NCBI GenBank assembly: GCA_026713485.1
Contig: JAPOOK010000050.1
Span: forward strand, 1 to 59,813
Length of the DNA: 59,813 bases
From: Chloroflexota bacterium
Lineage (GTDB): Bacteria; Chloroflexota; Dehalococcoidia; UBA6926
Direction: 5' to 3'
The translations under genes and the position numbers were made by a program. Positions 9,601 through 21,006 of this stretch are shown piece after piece (positions within the stretch are counted from its first letter, which is position 1; every line of letters begins with the position of its first letter). Below the pieces are notes generated by a model. It had not been told where the DNA came from. It did not search any database and saw only the letters and a list, made by a program, of their open reading frames with translations.

Positions 9601-10568
9601 GCCTTGCGCCCTCCGCCAATGACCGTTCCAAGCACATACGTCATCACACCCAGGCCGATGCGGTTGCGGTGGAGATAGGCAGCGCGGGGGTCCGTGTCAA
9701 ACCACTCCGGCAACTCAACCGTGCGCGGCATGGGATGCAGCACGATGGCGTTCGGATTCAAATCCTGTTGTGTCTTTTCAGTCATGATGATTGGCCTGTT
9801 TGCCGAGCCGCGCTCGGCCTGGACTCGCGTCATGTATAAGACGTCGGTCTCTTTAAGGATACCGCTATTCAGAAACTCGGTCTCTATCAGCTTCGGAGCG
9901 CTCATTCTGACGGCTGATGAGCCCAGGTCTGACGACAGGCGCAGACCCGGATCTGAGACAACGGTGATGCTGTTGCCGAAGAGGGAAAGGGCCATGATGA
10001 GGCTGTGAATGGTGCGCCCGTGCAGCGCATCCCCCGTCATCGTGACTTTTAGGCCGCTCAGCCTGCCGAATCTCTGGTAGATCATGGAGAGGTCGATGAG
10101 CGTCTGGACGGGATGCTCCCCCGCCCCGTTGCCGGCGTTAATCACCGGGCAGGCGCTCGCCGCCATCGCGACGGTCATGGATTCCGTGTCAGGGTGGCGG
10201 AGAATCAGCGCCGCTATCCCGTAATCCGCCAGCACACGAATCGTGTCCGTCAGGCTCTCGCCCTTGTTGACCGAACTTGCGCTGACATCTAGTGGGATGA
10301 CATCCAGCCCCAATGCGCGGGCGGCGAACTGGAAACCAAGACGCGTCCGCGTGCTCGCTTCATAGAACGCCGTCGCGACGGCGCGCCCGTCTCGCACCGT
10401 GGGCGCAACACCATCTGGCAATGGTCTTTCGGCGAGTTCCTTGACGGCCAGCAATAGGGCCTCGGCGGACATGCCCTGCAGGGTGATAAACGACTTTCCT
10501 TCGGCTAACACCCGGCCGCCTCCCTGCCCCGCGGCGGTGCGCCGAGCTAGTGCTGCGGCGCGCGTCAC
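9597..10568 (-). CDS. pyrB: Aspartate carbamoyltransferase catalytic chain
   Basis: PyrB condenses carbamoyl phosphate with aspartate in pyrimidine synthesis. The 323-residue chain has the carbamoyl-phosphate motif STRTR (residues 72-76), a [15 protein letters not shown] segment corresponding to the usual HPTQ motif, a loop [14 protein letters not shown] with the Lys that reaches the active site of the neighbouring subunit, and HPMPR near the C-terminus. The N-terminus is about 20 residues longer than usual and basic, and begins with GTG at 10568. No regulatory chain pyrI is present. It lies 7 bases after prs and overlaps secA by 4 bases. Confidence 0.96.
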   Translation of the reverse strand: MTRAAALARRTAAGQGGGRVLAEGKSFITLQGMSAEALLLAVKELAERPLPDGVAPTVRDGRAVATAFYEASTRTRLGFQFAARALGLDVIPLDVSASSVNKGESLTDTIRVLADYGIAALILRHPDTESMTVAMAASACPVINAGNGAGEHPVQTLIDLSMIYQRFGRLSGLKVTMTGDALHGRTIHSLIMALSLFGNSITVVSDPGLRLSSDLGSSAVRMSAPKLIETEFLNSGILKETDVLYMTRVQAERGSANRPIIMTEKTQQDLNPNAIVLHPMPRTVELPEWFDTDPRAAYLHRNRIGLGVMTYVLGTVIGGGRKA

Positions 10569-10575
10569 GCCGTCG

Positions 10576-12992
<2,417 letters not shown>

Positions 12993-13001
12993 TTCCCGCC
13001 T

Positions 13002-13910
13002 CTAAAGCGGCAAATCTATGTTGTATTGAGAGAGCGTGTCCTCGATGTTGGCGCGGGTGGCATCGTCCGCCTCAGTTAGCGGCAGACGTGGCGCGCCAAC
13101 GTCCATGCCAATGGTGTTGAGCATATGCTTCACCGGGATTGGATTGGCCACGACAAACAGCGCGTCGATGAGGGGCAGAAGGCCCCGGTGGATGGAGGCC
13201 GATTCCTCGCGCGCGCCGTCAAGGAACGCGTAAATCTTCCTGGAAATCTGCCTGCCGACAACGTGCGCAGCCACACTGACAACGCCGTATCCGCCAACCG
13301 CCAGCACCGGCAAGGTATCCGCGTCATTCCCTGACCACACGGTGAAACCGTCGCTCGCAGTCTCGATAATCTTCGCGATCTGCCCGAGGTCTGCGCTCGC
13401 CTCTTTGACACCGGCTATGTTGTCAACGTGGCTGAGGCGCGCAGTGGTGGCGGCAGTCATGTTCAAGGAGGTACGGCTCGGCACGTTGTACAAGATGCCG
13501 GGGATGCTCACAGACTCCGCGATGGCGACAAAATGCCGGTACAGAGAGTCCTGCGGCGGCTTGTTGTAGTACGGCACGGTCATCAGGATGCCGTGCGCCC
13601 CGAGTTTCTCGGCCTCCTGTGAAAGCTCAATGCTCTCCGCAGTGTTGTATGTGGTGGTACCGGCGATTATGTGCGCGCCGTTGCGGTTCGCTACCTCAAG
13701 CGTCGTCTCATAGAGGCGCAGTTTTTCTTCGGTGGTTAATGTCGGCCCCTCACCTGTCGTGCCCGTGACGACAAGTCCTTCCGTGCCGGAGTCGATGAGG
13801 GCCTGCGCCAGCTTCGCCGCCTGTTCGTAGTTGACGTTCCCGTCGCTATCGAATGGCGTAACCATTGCCGTGAGCACCCGTCCAAAGGGCGCGCCATTGC
13901 GGTCTCTCAT
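13002..13910 (-). CDS. dapA: 4-hydroxy-tetrahydrodipicolinate synthase
   Basis: DapA condenses pyruvate with aspartate semialdehyde at the start of the diaminopimelate/lysine branch. The 302-residue TIM-barrel protein has TGTTGEGPTL (about 49-58), Tyr141 in YNVPSRT, and the Schiff-base lysine K169 in GVKEAS; Arg146 for substrate binding is in the same YNVPSRT block. Length and motifs are normal. It is the last gene of a leftward run with dapB, asd and yggS, so three consecutive lysine-pathway activities are transcribed together. A 68-base gap separates it from yggS. Confidence 0.96.
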   Translation of the reverse strand: MRDRNGAPFGRVLTAMVTPFDSDGNVNYEQAAKLAQALIDSGTEGLVVTGTTGEGPTLTTEEKLRLYETTLEVANRNGAHIIAGTTTYNTAESIELSQEAEKLGAHGILMTVPYYNKPPQDSLYRHFVAIAESVSIPGILYNVPSRTSLNMTAATTARLSHVDNIAGVKEASADLGQIAKIIETASDGFTVWSGNDADTLPVLAVGGYGVVSVAAHVVGRQISRKIYAFLDGAREESASIHRGLLPLIDALFVVANPIPVKHMLNTIGMDVGAPRLPLTEADDATRANIEDTLSQYNIDLPL

Positions 13911-13978
13911 CGTCTACTCCCCCACACGTCGGGCTGCCGTTTCCCCGGGTCGATAAACGGATTGTAGTACGTTTCGAG

Positions 13979-14770
13979 CTAGTAGGTGCGGCCTGCGGGT
14001 CGGGGGCCGAAGATGGCCGTTCCGAGCCTCACGACCGTCGCGCCCTCCTGGATGGCCACGTGGAAATCGTTGGTCATGCCCATGGAGAGTTCAGTCAGTT
14101 CTGCAGACGATACTGTGTCATTGAGAGCATCCCGGATTTCGCGCAGGCGGCGGAAACCGGGTCGGGACGCCTCGGCGTCCTCCGACATCGGGCCCACCGT
14201 CATCAGGCCAATCACGTTCAGATTCGGCAGCTCGATGATGCGCTGCGCGTCCTCCATGAACTGACCGAGCCTTTCATCGTCCGCCTCAAGCTCCAACTTG
14301 AAACCGCCGCGATCCGGGTTGTCGGTGAAGTCGATTTCAATGAGCGCATCAACTGAACCCGCGTCCATCTGCGCCGCCCGCCTGCTGATTGTCTCGGCAA
14401 GCCGCAGCGAGTCAACGGTGTCGATGGCCTGAAATACGTCCAGCGCCTGCCGTGCCTTATTGCGTTGCAGGTGGCCGATCATGTGCCATGTCGGCGGGGT
14501 GATGCCCTGCTCTTTCGCCAGGGCGTTTGCCTCTGTGATCTTGGGGCCGGCCTCCTGCACCCAGTTCTCACCGAAATGGGTCAGGCCGTGCCGAATGGCG
14601 GCAATCACGCGCTCGGGCTCGACACCCTTTGTCGCGCCGTGCAGATGGACGGACTGCGGGTCGCGTCCGGCCTCACTCGCAATCGCGGCCATGCGCTGCT
14701 GCAGCCGTGCGATGTTGTCGCCAATGGCTGCGGCGCGCTCCTCGATGGATGGGGCTTCGTGCGTCTGCAT
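13979..14770 (-). CDS. yggS: YggS/PLPBP-type pyridoxal-phosphate homeostasis protein
   Basis: A single-domain fold-type III PLP-binding barrel protein of about 263 residues. The PLP lysine is in HGATKGV, followed by HFGENWVQEAGPKI, the HMIGHLQRNKAR block, a central GLMTVGP, and the C-terminal ELSMGMTNDFHVAIQEGATVVRLGTAIFG phosphate-binding region. The family buffers free PLP and affects amino-acid pools, without a known catalytic role. The frame is open for 71 more codons upstream, but these overlap asd and look non-coding; the ATG at 14770 has GGAAGG just upstream and fits the family length. It lies four bases after asd. Confidence 0.93.
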   Translation of the reverse strand: MQTHEAPSIEERAAAIGDNIARLQQRMAAIASEAGRDPQSVHLHGATKGVEPERVIAAIRHGLTHFGENWVQEAGPKITEANALAKEQGITPPTWHMIGHLQRNKARQALDVFQAIDTVDSLRLAETISRRAAQMDAGSVDALIEIDFTDNPDRGGFKLELEADDERLGQFMEDAQRIIELPNLNVIGLMTVGPMSEDAEASRPGFRRLREIRDALNDTVSSAELTELSMGMTNDFHVAIQEGATVVRLGTAIFGPRPAGRTY

Positions 14771-14774
14771 CGCG

Positions 14775-15812
14775 TCACCTTCCGGCGGCGACGGGCGCGT
14801 TCTTTGCCAGCAACTCCGCAATCTGAATCGTATTCGTCGCCGCTCCCTTTCGGATGTTGTCTGAAACCACCCACATGGAAAGACCATTGTCCAACGCGGT
14901 GTCGCGGCGGATACGTCCGACAAACACCTCGTCCCTGCCCTGCGCGTCAATGGCCATCGGATAGGCGCTGTTGGCGGGATCATCGGTCACGATGACGCCC
15001 GGCGCGGCTGACAGGATGTCCCGCGCGTCTGAGGGCGAGATGGGGTTCATGAACTCCACGTGGACGGCCTCGGAATGCGCGAACGCGGCGGGAATGCGGA
15101 CGCAGGTGGCGGAGACGGCAATCTCCGGCGCGTGCATGATCTTCTGCGTCTCACGCACCATCTTGATCTCTTCCTTCGTGTAGTCGTCCTCTTCAAAGAC
15201 ATCGATCTGGGGAATGGCGTTGAATGCGATGCGATGCGGGAAGGCGCTCGGCTGAGCCTCTTCCCCGTTCAACACGCCACGCGACTGCTCCAACATCTCC
15301 TCAAGCGCCAGCCGTCCCGCGCCGGACGCGGACTGATACGTGTCCACAATAATGCGCTTGATCGGGTTCTCACGGTGTAGCGGCCATAGAGCGACAACCA
15401 TCTGGATGGTCGAACAGTTGGGGTTGGCGATGATGCCGTTGTGATTCAGGGCGTCGTCAGGATTGACCTCCGGCACGACGAGCGGCGTGTTCGCGTCCAT
15501 GCGCCACGCGGACGAATTATCGACAACAACCGCGCCCCGCTTTGCTGCCTCGGGCGCGAGCTGCTTGCTCGTGCCGCCGCCAGCCGAGAACAGCGCGATA
15601 TCGATGTCCTCAAAGGCGTCCGGCGTCGCTTCGACAACCTCAAACTCATCGCCCATTGCCTTGAGGCGCTTGCCCGCGGATCGCGCGGAGGCCATGAGCG
15701 TCAGGGACGACATGGAAAAGTCGCGCTCCTCAAGAATGTTGATGAAGGTCTCGCCCACAAGGCCGGTCGCGCCAACAATCGCGACGTGCGGCCGATCACT
15801 GTTCGCCATCAT
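14775..15812 (-). CDS. asd: Aspartate-semialdehyde dehydrogenase
   Basis: Asd reduces aspartyl phosphate to aspartate semialdehyde, feeding lysine, threonine and methionine synthesis. The protein of about 345 residues has an NADP-binding GATGLVGETF near the N-terminus, the serine/alanine-rich LFSAGGGTSKQLAP, the catalytic cysteine in NPNCSTIQM, and a conserved histidine region RIPAAFAHSEAVHVEF. Two adjacent ATGs (15812 and 15809) follow AAAGGGG; the first gives a 4-base ATGA overlap with the dapB stop and is listed here. Co-transcription with dapB and dapA is expected. Confidence 0.95.
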   Translation of the reverse strand: MMANSDRPHVAIVGATGLVGETFINILEERDFSMSSLTLMASARSAGKRLKAMGDEFEVVEATPDAFEDIDIALFSAGGGTSKQLAPEAAKRGAVVVDNSSAWRMDANTPLVVPEVNPDDALNHNGIIANPNCSTIQMVVALWPLHRENPIKRIIVDTYQSASGAGRLALEEMLEQSRGVLNGEEAQPSAFPHRIAFNAIPQIDVFEEDDYTKEEIKMVRETQKIMHAPEIAVSATCVRIPAAFAHSEAVHVEFMNPISPSDARDILSAAPGVIVTDDPANSAYPMAIDAQGRDEVFVGRIRRDTALDNGLSMWVVSDNIRKGAATNTIQIAELLAKNAPVAAGR

Positions 15813-16627
15813 TCCCCTTTCTGTTCCGGCCACAGCAACGCGCCGAGGCCGTATGTCAGTTGTCCGCGCCGGTTGCCCACCTCGCGAATCGCGAGCAGGA
15901 CTCCCAGCATATAGCTTTCTCTATCTATTACATCATGGCGGAGCGTCAGCGTCTCGCCCGGCCCGCCAAGAAGCACCTGTTGATGCGCCATCAGGCCTGC
16001 CATCCGCACGGCGTGAATAGCGACGCCGCCGATTTCACCGCCACGGACATTTTCAAGGTTCTCGATCTGCGCGGCGGGATTGGCGAATTCTTCACCGTCC
16101 CTCGCCTCAAGCATCCCGCGCGCGGTGGCCATTGCGCTGCCGGACGGCGCGTCTGCCTTGCCCGCGTGGTGCATCTCGATGATCTCAGCATACGCAAAAT
16201 GCCGCCCTGCCTCTTGCGCCAAGCGCTCCAGGACGACAGCGCCAAGGCTGAAGTTTGGGCCGACCATGACGCCGATATTGCTGTCGGCAGCAATATCTCG
16301 CAGCTCATGGAGGATCTCCGGCGTGAGGCCGCTAGTGCCCGTAACGAAGTCCGCCCCGCTCCGCGCCGCAGCCCTCGCGAGCGGAAGCACCGCGTCACGC
16401 GTCGAGAAATCCACGACAACATTCGGGCGCTCGCTGGCAAGCATCAGCTCAACGGTGTCATGCAGCCGCGCGTCTTCACCCGCTTCGGTTAATGCGATTG
16501 CAGTAGAGCGACTAGCCGTCGCGACTAGCCGCAAGTCATCAGCTCTGTCGACAGCATTCACCAACACGCGCCCCATTCGGCCGGTAGCGCCGTGGACGGC
16601 GACAGTGATGCCGGGTCGCGTTGCCAT
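15809..16627 (-). CDS. dapB: 4-hydroxy-tetrahydrodipicolinate reductase
   Basis: DapB reduces the DapA product with NAD(P)H. The 272-residue protein has the nucleotide-binding VAVHGATGRMGRVLVNAV at its N-terminus, VVDFSTRDAV, the GTSGLTPE loop, and the catalytic/substrate block EIIEMHHAGKADAPSGSAM (His-His, Lys and the SGSA loop binding the dicarboxylate). It is slightly longer than the E. coli enzyme. It starts eight bases after pnp and overlaps asd by four bases, so it sits in the middle of a tightly packed leftward operon. Confidence 0.96.
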   Translation of the reverse strand: MATRPGITVAVHGATGRMGRVLVNAVDRADDLRLVATASRSTAIALTEAGEDARLHDTVELMLASERPNVVVDFSTRDAVLPLARAAARSGADFVTGTSGLTPEILHELRDIAADSNIGVMVGPNFSLGAVVLERLAQEAGRHFAYAEIIEMHHAGKADAPSGSAMATARGMLEARDGEEFANPAAQIENLENVRGGEIGGVAIHAVRMAGLMAHQQVLLGGPGETLTLRHDVIDRESYMLGVLLAIREVGNRRGQLTYGLGALLWPEQKGE

Positions 16628-16635
16628 GACTCTGC

Positions 16636-18921
16636 CTACATGCGTCGGCGTGGAGGTCGATCGCCCTCAGGGCGGCGTGGGCGGTCACGGTCCCCGTCCG
16701 GCCTGCGCCGCGGCGGGCGGCCATTGCCCGACGATCGCGGCCCGCGATCGCGGTCACCGAAGGGGCGTCCGCCCCCGTCGCCGCCGCCCTGACGCTGGTC
16801 GAATGGCGCGCCGGTATTCACCTCAGCGCCTTCCGGCGGCGTTTCCGCGTCCGGCTCGATCAATGCGCGGCGGGACAGGCGGATGCGGCCCGTCGGGTCG
16901 ATGTCCGTCACAAGAACCTGAACCTCATCGCCAACCTTGATAACGTCCTCAACACTGCCCACGCGATAGTGGGCCAGTTCAGAGATGTGCACCATGCCGT
17001 CCCGTCCCGGCGCGAGTTCAACAAACGCGCCGAAGTCGGTCGTGCGCACAACCTTGCCCTTGAACGACTCGCCAACCTCGATATCCTTGGTCAGCCGCTC
17101 AATCATGCCGATGGCCCTCTCCGCGATATCGCCGTCAGATGCGCCGACGAAAACCGTGCCGTCGTTCTCAACGTCCACGGTCGCGCCGGTTTCCTCAACG
17201 ATGCTTCGGATGGTCTTGCCGCCAGGTCCGATAAGCGCACCGATGCGCTCCGGGTTGATCTGGATGCGTGTCATACGCGGAGCGAACGGGCTGAGATCCG
17301 TCCGGGTCTCGGCGATGGTCTCGCTCATGTGGGCGAGCAGCTCAAGCCGGGCTGTCTTCGCCTGGTCAAGCGCCTTCTCCAAAATCTCATCCGTGATGCC
17401 GGTGAGCTTGATATCCATCTGCAGGGCCGTCACGCCCTCCGCCGTGCCCGCCACCTTGAAGTCCATGTCACCGAGGTGATCCTCAAGACCCTGGATGTCG
17501 GTCAGGACAGCGTACGCGCCGGTCTTGTCCGTCACCAGCCCCATCGCGATTCCGGCCACCGGCGCCTTGATCGGCACTCCGGCGTCCATCAGCGAAAGGG
17601 TGCTGGAGCAGACGCTGGCCATTGAGGTGCTGCCGTTGGAACCGAGCACGTCAGAGACGAGCCGCAGTGTGTACGGGAACTCCATCTCGCCGGGTATGAC
17701 GGGCAGCAACGCCCGCTCTGCCAGCGCGCCGTGGCCGATCTCGCGACGGCCGGGCGTGCCAACGCGGCGCGCCTCTCCCACCGAGTACGGCGGGAAGTTG
17801 TAGTGATGCAGATACCGCTTGGTTTCGACGGGCGTCAGCGAGTCAATTCGCTGGGCGTCAGCAAGTGGGCCAAGCGTCGTGACGTTGAGCACCTGCGTCT
17901 CACCCCGCTGGAACAGCGCGGAGCCGTGCGCTCGTGGCAGCACGCCTACCCGGCTCGTCAGAGGCCGGATCTCTGTATGCGTGCGGCCATCGGGGCGCTT
18001 GTCGTTAAGAATGCTTGCGCGGACAGCGTCCGTGAATGCCTCTTCAAAGACGTGCTCGATGTCAGACGCCTCATGGTCGCCTGACAGACTCTCAAGAGTT
18101 TCCTCAAGCAGTGCCTTGGTCGTCTCGTTGCGCTCATGCCTGCCAAGCCCGGCGGCGGCCTCAAGCAACCGTTCGCCAACCAGCGACTCAATAGCCTCGC
18201 GGAGAGCAGTGTTCTCTTCGGGCGCTTCGATTGTGACCTTTTCCTTGCCACAGAGCTTCTGCAGTTCTTCCTGCATCTCAATGACGATGCGGTTGGCCTC
18301 CTGCCCCGCCAGAAGCGCCTGGCGCAGCACGGATTCATCAACCTCATTCGCGCCCGCCTCAACCATGACAATGGCGTTCTGGGAACCGGCAACAACCAGA
18401 TCAAGGCTACTGTCGTCACCGGTCGCATACGTTGGATTGATGACAATCTCGCCGTCGATGTAGCCAACGTGGCAGCCGCTGACGGGCCCTTCGAATGGCG
18501 CATGTGAAATGGTCAACGCCGCGGACGCGCCAATCACGCCGAGCGTATCGAGGGGGTACTCGCGATCCGATGAAAGCACGGTGAGGATGATCTGCACCTC
18601 ATTCCGCAATCCCTTGGGGAACAGCGGGCGAATGGTGCGGTCGGTGATGCGCCCGGCCAGGATGGCCTCTCCACCCGGCCTGCCCTCCCGTCGGAAGAAG
18701 CTGCCGGGAATCTTGCCGATGGCGTAATGGCGCTCCTCCAGATCCACCGTGAGGGGGAGGAAATCAATGCCTTCTCGCGCCGTGGGCGCCATGACAGCGG
18801 TGGCGAGGATGATATTGTCGCCGTAGCGGACGGTAACCGCCCCGCTGGCCTGTTGGGCGAGTTCGCCCGTCTCGATGGTAAGGGTACGTCCTGCGAGCTC
18901 GCGCTCGACTTTATGAATCAT
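16636..18921 (-). CDS. pnp: Polyribonucleotide nucleotidyltransferase (PNPase) with Arg/Gly/Asp-rich tail
   Basis: PNPase degrades RNA 3'-5' phosphorolytically. The ~761-residue protein contains two RNase PH domains separated by the helical linker, then a KH domain (RIGALIGPGGKTIRSI) and an S1 domain (GKVVRTTDFGAFVELAPGRDGMVHISEL). After S1 comes a low-complexity tail of about 55 residues rich in Gly, Arg, Asp and Pro (repeats of RRP-DGDRDR-type words), resembling RGG-like RNA-binding tails. ATG at 18921 is preferred over an in-frame TTG three codons earlier; AGGAG lies 11 bases before it. rpsO-pnp order is the classical arrangement. Confidence 0.96.
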   Translation of the reverse strand: MIHKVERELAGRTLTIETGELAQQASGAVTVRYGDNIILATAVMAPTAREGIDFLPLTVDLEERHYAIGKIPGSFFRREGRPGGEAILAGRITDRTIRPLFPKGLRNEVQIILTVLSSDREYPLDTLGVIGASAALTISHAPFEGPVSGCHVGYIDGEIVINPTYATGDDSSLDLVVAGSQNAIVMVEAGANEVDESVLRQALLAGQEANRIVIEMQEELQKLCGKEKVTIEAPEENTALREAIESLVGERLLEAAAGLGRHERNETTKALLEETLESLSGDHEASDIEHVFEEAFTDAVRASILNDKRPDGRTHTEIRPLTSRVGVLPRAHGSALFQRGETQVLNVTTLGPLADAQRIDSLTPVETKRYLHHYNFPPYSVGEARRVGTPGRREIGHGALAERALLPVIPGEMEFPYTLRLVSDVLGSNGSTSMASVCSSTLSLMDAGVPIKAPVAGIAMGLVTDKTGAYAVLTDIQGLEDHLGDMDFKVAGTAEGVTALQMDIKLTGITDEILEKALDQAKTARLELLAHMSETIAETRTDLSPFAPRMTRIQINPERIGALIGPGGKTIRSIVEETGATVDVENDGTVFVGASDGDIAERAIGMIERLTKDIEVGESFKGKVVRTTDFGAFVELAPGRDGMVHISELAHYRVGSVEDVIKVGDEVQVLVTDIDPTGRIRLSRRALIEPDAETPPEGAEVNTGAPFDQRQGGGDGGGRPFGDRDRGPRSSGNGRPPRRRPDGDRDRPRRPEGDRPPRRRM

Positions 18922-18973
18922 GCCGTTCAACTCTCCTGCGCTTTCGCGCCGGAGGAAGACGGAGCCGTTTCGA

Positions 18974-19237
18974 CTATCTGCGTAGGCCGAGTGACGCGAT
19001 CAGGGACTGGTATCGTCCGACGTCTTTTCGGCGGAGGTAACGGAGTAGTCGGCGCCGCTGGCCGACGAGCATCAGCAGCCCTCTCCGTGTCGCATGGTCG
19101 TGGCGGTGGACTTGCAAATGCCCGGTCAGGTCTCTGATTCGTGTGCTCAGTACTGCGACCTGAACCTCAGTGGAACCGGTATCTGTAGGGTGCCCTCGAT
19201 ATTCTTCGATGATCTGGGTCTTGGTCTGCCGATCCAA
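18974..19237 (-). CDS. rpsO: Ribosomal protein S15
   Basis: S15 binds the central domain of 16S rRNA early in 30S assembly. The 87-residue protein matches the family end to end: IIEEYRGHPTDTGSTEVQVAVL, LTGHLQVHRHDHATRRGLLMLV and GQRRRLLRYLRRKDVGRYQSLI, ending in LGLRR. The start is a TTG at 19237 with GGAGG four bases upstream, an uncommon start codon for a ribosomal protein and possibly a way to limit its translation. It directly precedes pnp, as in most bacteria, where S15 often regulates its own mRNA. Confidence 0.97.
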   Translation of the reverse strand: MDRQTKTQIIEEYRGHPTDTGSTEVQVAVLSTRIRDLTGHLQVHRHDHATRRGLLMLVGQRRRLLRYLRRKDVGRYQSLIASLGLRR

Positions 19238-19339
19238 ACTGCCTCCGCCGTGGGCTGTCGCCGTTCCTCTGTTCTTTCTCTTCTCTGTTCTATCGGAGTA
19301 TACCAGAACATACAGGCGCGGACAGGCGCGGGATTCCCA

Positions 19340-21001
19340 TCACAACGCCAATTCCCGCCTGACTTCCGATTCATCCGCGTCATCCCCGGCAAGGGCCAGC
19401 AGAGCATCCTTGTACTGGACGTCCCGGACCGCGTTGGCCATCTTCGCGGCAAGGCGGCGAGACGACCAACCGTCTGCCATCACCTGGATCAATAGGGGGT
19501 GGAGCCGGCCTGATTCCCGCTTCTGCTCGTATTCGATATTCAGTCGGGACAGACCCTCGTCAACCGCCCTGCCCAACCGGACGAGGGCATCATCCGGCGC
19601 GGCGGCGTCACGGAGTTCCAGCTGCAAACTGTACCGATTGGCGGTCGGGTGGCCGAGGGCGCGGAAGTACTCTACGGCAACTCCGGTGGACGCCTGCGCC
19701 TCTCGCATCGCCTCGATGAGCTGCGAAACGTGCAGCTTCTCCCCCTCAAGGCTCAGCATGTCCCTGCCCTTGCGCAGGAACTCGATCTTCGGCGTCCGGT
19801 TGTGAAAGCCGTTGACGCGGACTACATCGTTGATGTCATAGCGGTAGAACCCACTCTGCGTCGTGACGATGATGTAATAGCTCTCACCATCTACGAGCTG
19901 GCCGGCAGTCAGGATGCGCGGGCTGGAAGAATCAATATCGTCCTCCGGTATGAACTCGTACACGTTGCCGGTGACCGCCAGGATGCCGCGCGAGCCTTCA
20001 TCCTGGATGGGCAGCGTAAAGTTCGCCTCGCTCGCGAGAAACCCGGGGTCGCGGAATGCCATGCCGTCCGGGAACCATGGACTGAGACGCTCAACCGTTG
20101 CCCCGACGCTCCCGCCCTTCCAACACGCCACTAGCGCAAGGCGTGGCCAGTAATCGCGCGGCCTCAGCACTCCCTCACGGTCGAGAATCGACTCCAACTC
20201 TGCGGCGCGAGCCGTATTGGGAGGCAGAAGAGCTGTAAGCTCCGCGCGCAGATCAGGTTCTATGTCCGCATCGTCAGAGATGGTGCCATCGTGAACGTCA
20301 CGGATAAGGCGCTGGGCGTGGGCATTGGCAGTGTCCATAAGGCGAAGGATTGTGGAGGGGTTGGGAGTGGCTAGCAGCGACAGTTGCTGTTCAATTGCGA
20401 ACCGCATGATCGCGTAGTACTTGGCCTCGTAGTCCTTTACCCCAAAGACCGGATACGGAACGGCGTAGCGTCGACGCACCACCCACGCGGCATTGCGGTA
20501 GATGTATCCGGAAGCCGAGCCATACGGGATGCCGCCATCCGTGTAGCCCTCAATCGCCGGACTGACGATGATCAGTGCCTTGTGGTCAAGAGTTCCTGGG
20601 TGGTCAACGGTGCTGCGATACAGCCAGAGGCGGGACAGCGCGCCGACGAATTTGCTGGTGGCAGTTGTTACCGGAATCAGCTTGGGTTGGCCGGCTGTCC
20701 CGCTCGTCATCGCGAACAGGTACGGATCATCGCGCGTGAGGACGCCTCGCTCGCCCGCCATGATGCGGTTCACCCACGGACGCACAGTCTCATAATCGCC
20801 AATCTGAACGGAGTCCCGGAATTCTTCAAAGCCGCCGATCGACGCGAAACCATGTTCGCGCCCAAATGCCGTCTCTGCGTTGGCCTTTAGAATCTGCCGG
20901 AGCAGGCGCAGTTGTGTTGCATCCGGATCTTGCATGGCGCGGTTGAATGAACGCCAGGCGAAACTACCCTGCATGCTGAGAAGGCGGGAGACGAGGGACA
21001 T
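19340..21001 (-). CDS. GH3-family acyl-acid amido synthetase
   Basis: A 553-residue member of the GH3 branch of acyl-adenylating enzymes, which activate a carboxylic acid with ATP and join it to an amino acid or amine. The three nucleotide motifs are visible: I, TSGTAGQPKLIP at 99-110; II, FLASEANFTLPI at 321-332; and III, YRYDINDVVRV at 387-396, followed by RTPKIEFLRKGRDMLSLEGEKL. The length matches bacterial GH3 proteins. It follows the diiron-oxidase/enolase fusion gene with five bases between them, so the two are almost surely one operon. The acid and amine used are unknown; plant hormones are not implied. Confidence 0.9.
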   Translation of the reverse strand: MSLVSRLLSMQGSFAWRSFNRAMQDPDATQLRLLRQILKANAETAFGREHGFASIGGFEEFRDSVQIGDYETVRPWVNRIMAGERGVLTRDDPYLFAMTSGTAGQPKLIPVTTATSKFVGALSRLWLYRSTVDHPGTLDHKALIIVSPAIEGYTDGGIPYGSASGYIYRNAAWVVRRRYAVPYPVFGVKDYEAKYYAIMRFAIEQQLSLLATPNPSTILRLMDTANAHAQRLIRDVHDGTISDDADIEPDLRAELTALLPPNTARAAELESILDREGVLRPRDYWPRLALVACWKGGSVGATVERLSPWFPDGMAFRDPGFLASEANFTLPIQDEGSRGILAVTGNVYEFIPEDDIDSSSPRILTAGQLVDGESYYIIVTTQSGFYRYDINDVVRVNGFHNRTPKIEFLRKGRDMLSLEGEKLHVSQLIEAMREAQASTGVAVEYFRALGHPTANRYSLQLELRDAAAPDDALVRLGRAVDEGLSRLNIEYEQKRESGRLHPLLIQVMADGWSSRRLAAKMANAVRDVQYKDALLALAGDDADESEVRRELAL

Positions 21002-21006
21002 GGGGG

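Noticed and set aside
14771-14983. Long N-terminal extension of YggS
   Set aside because: It overlaps asd in a different frame and has no similarity to the family; the ATG at 14770 has a ribosome site.
19238-19339. Autoregulatory pseudoknot before rpsO
   Set aside because: The gap is on the right strand but no clear paired structure could be drawn by eye.
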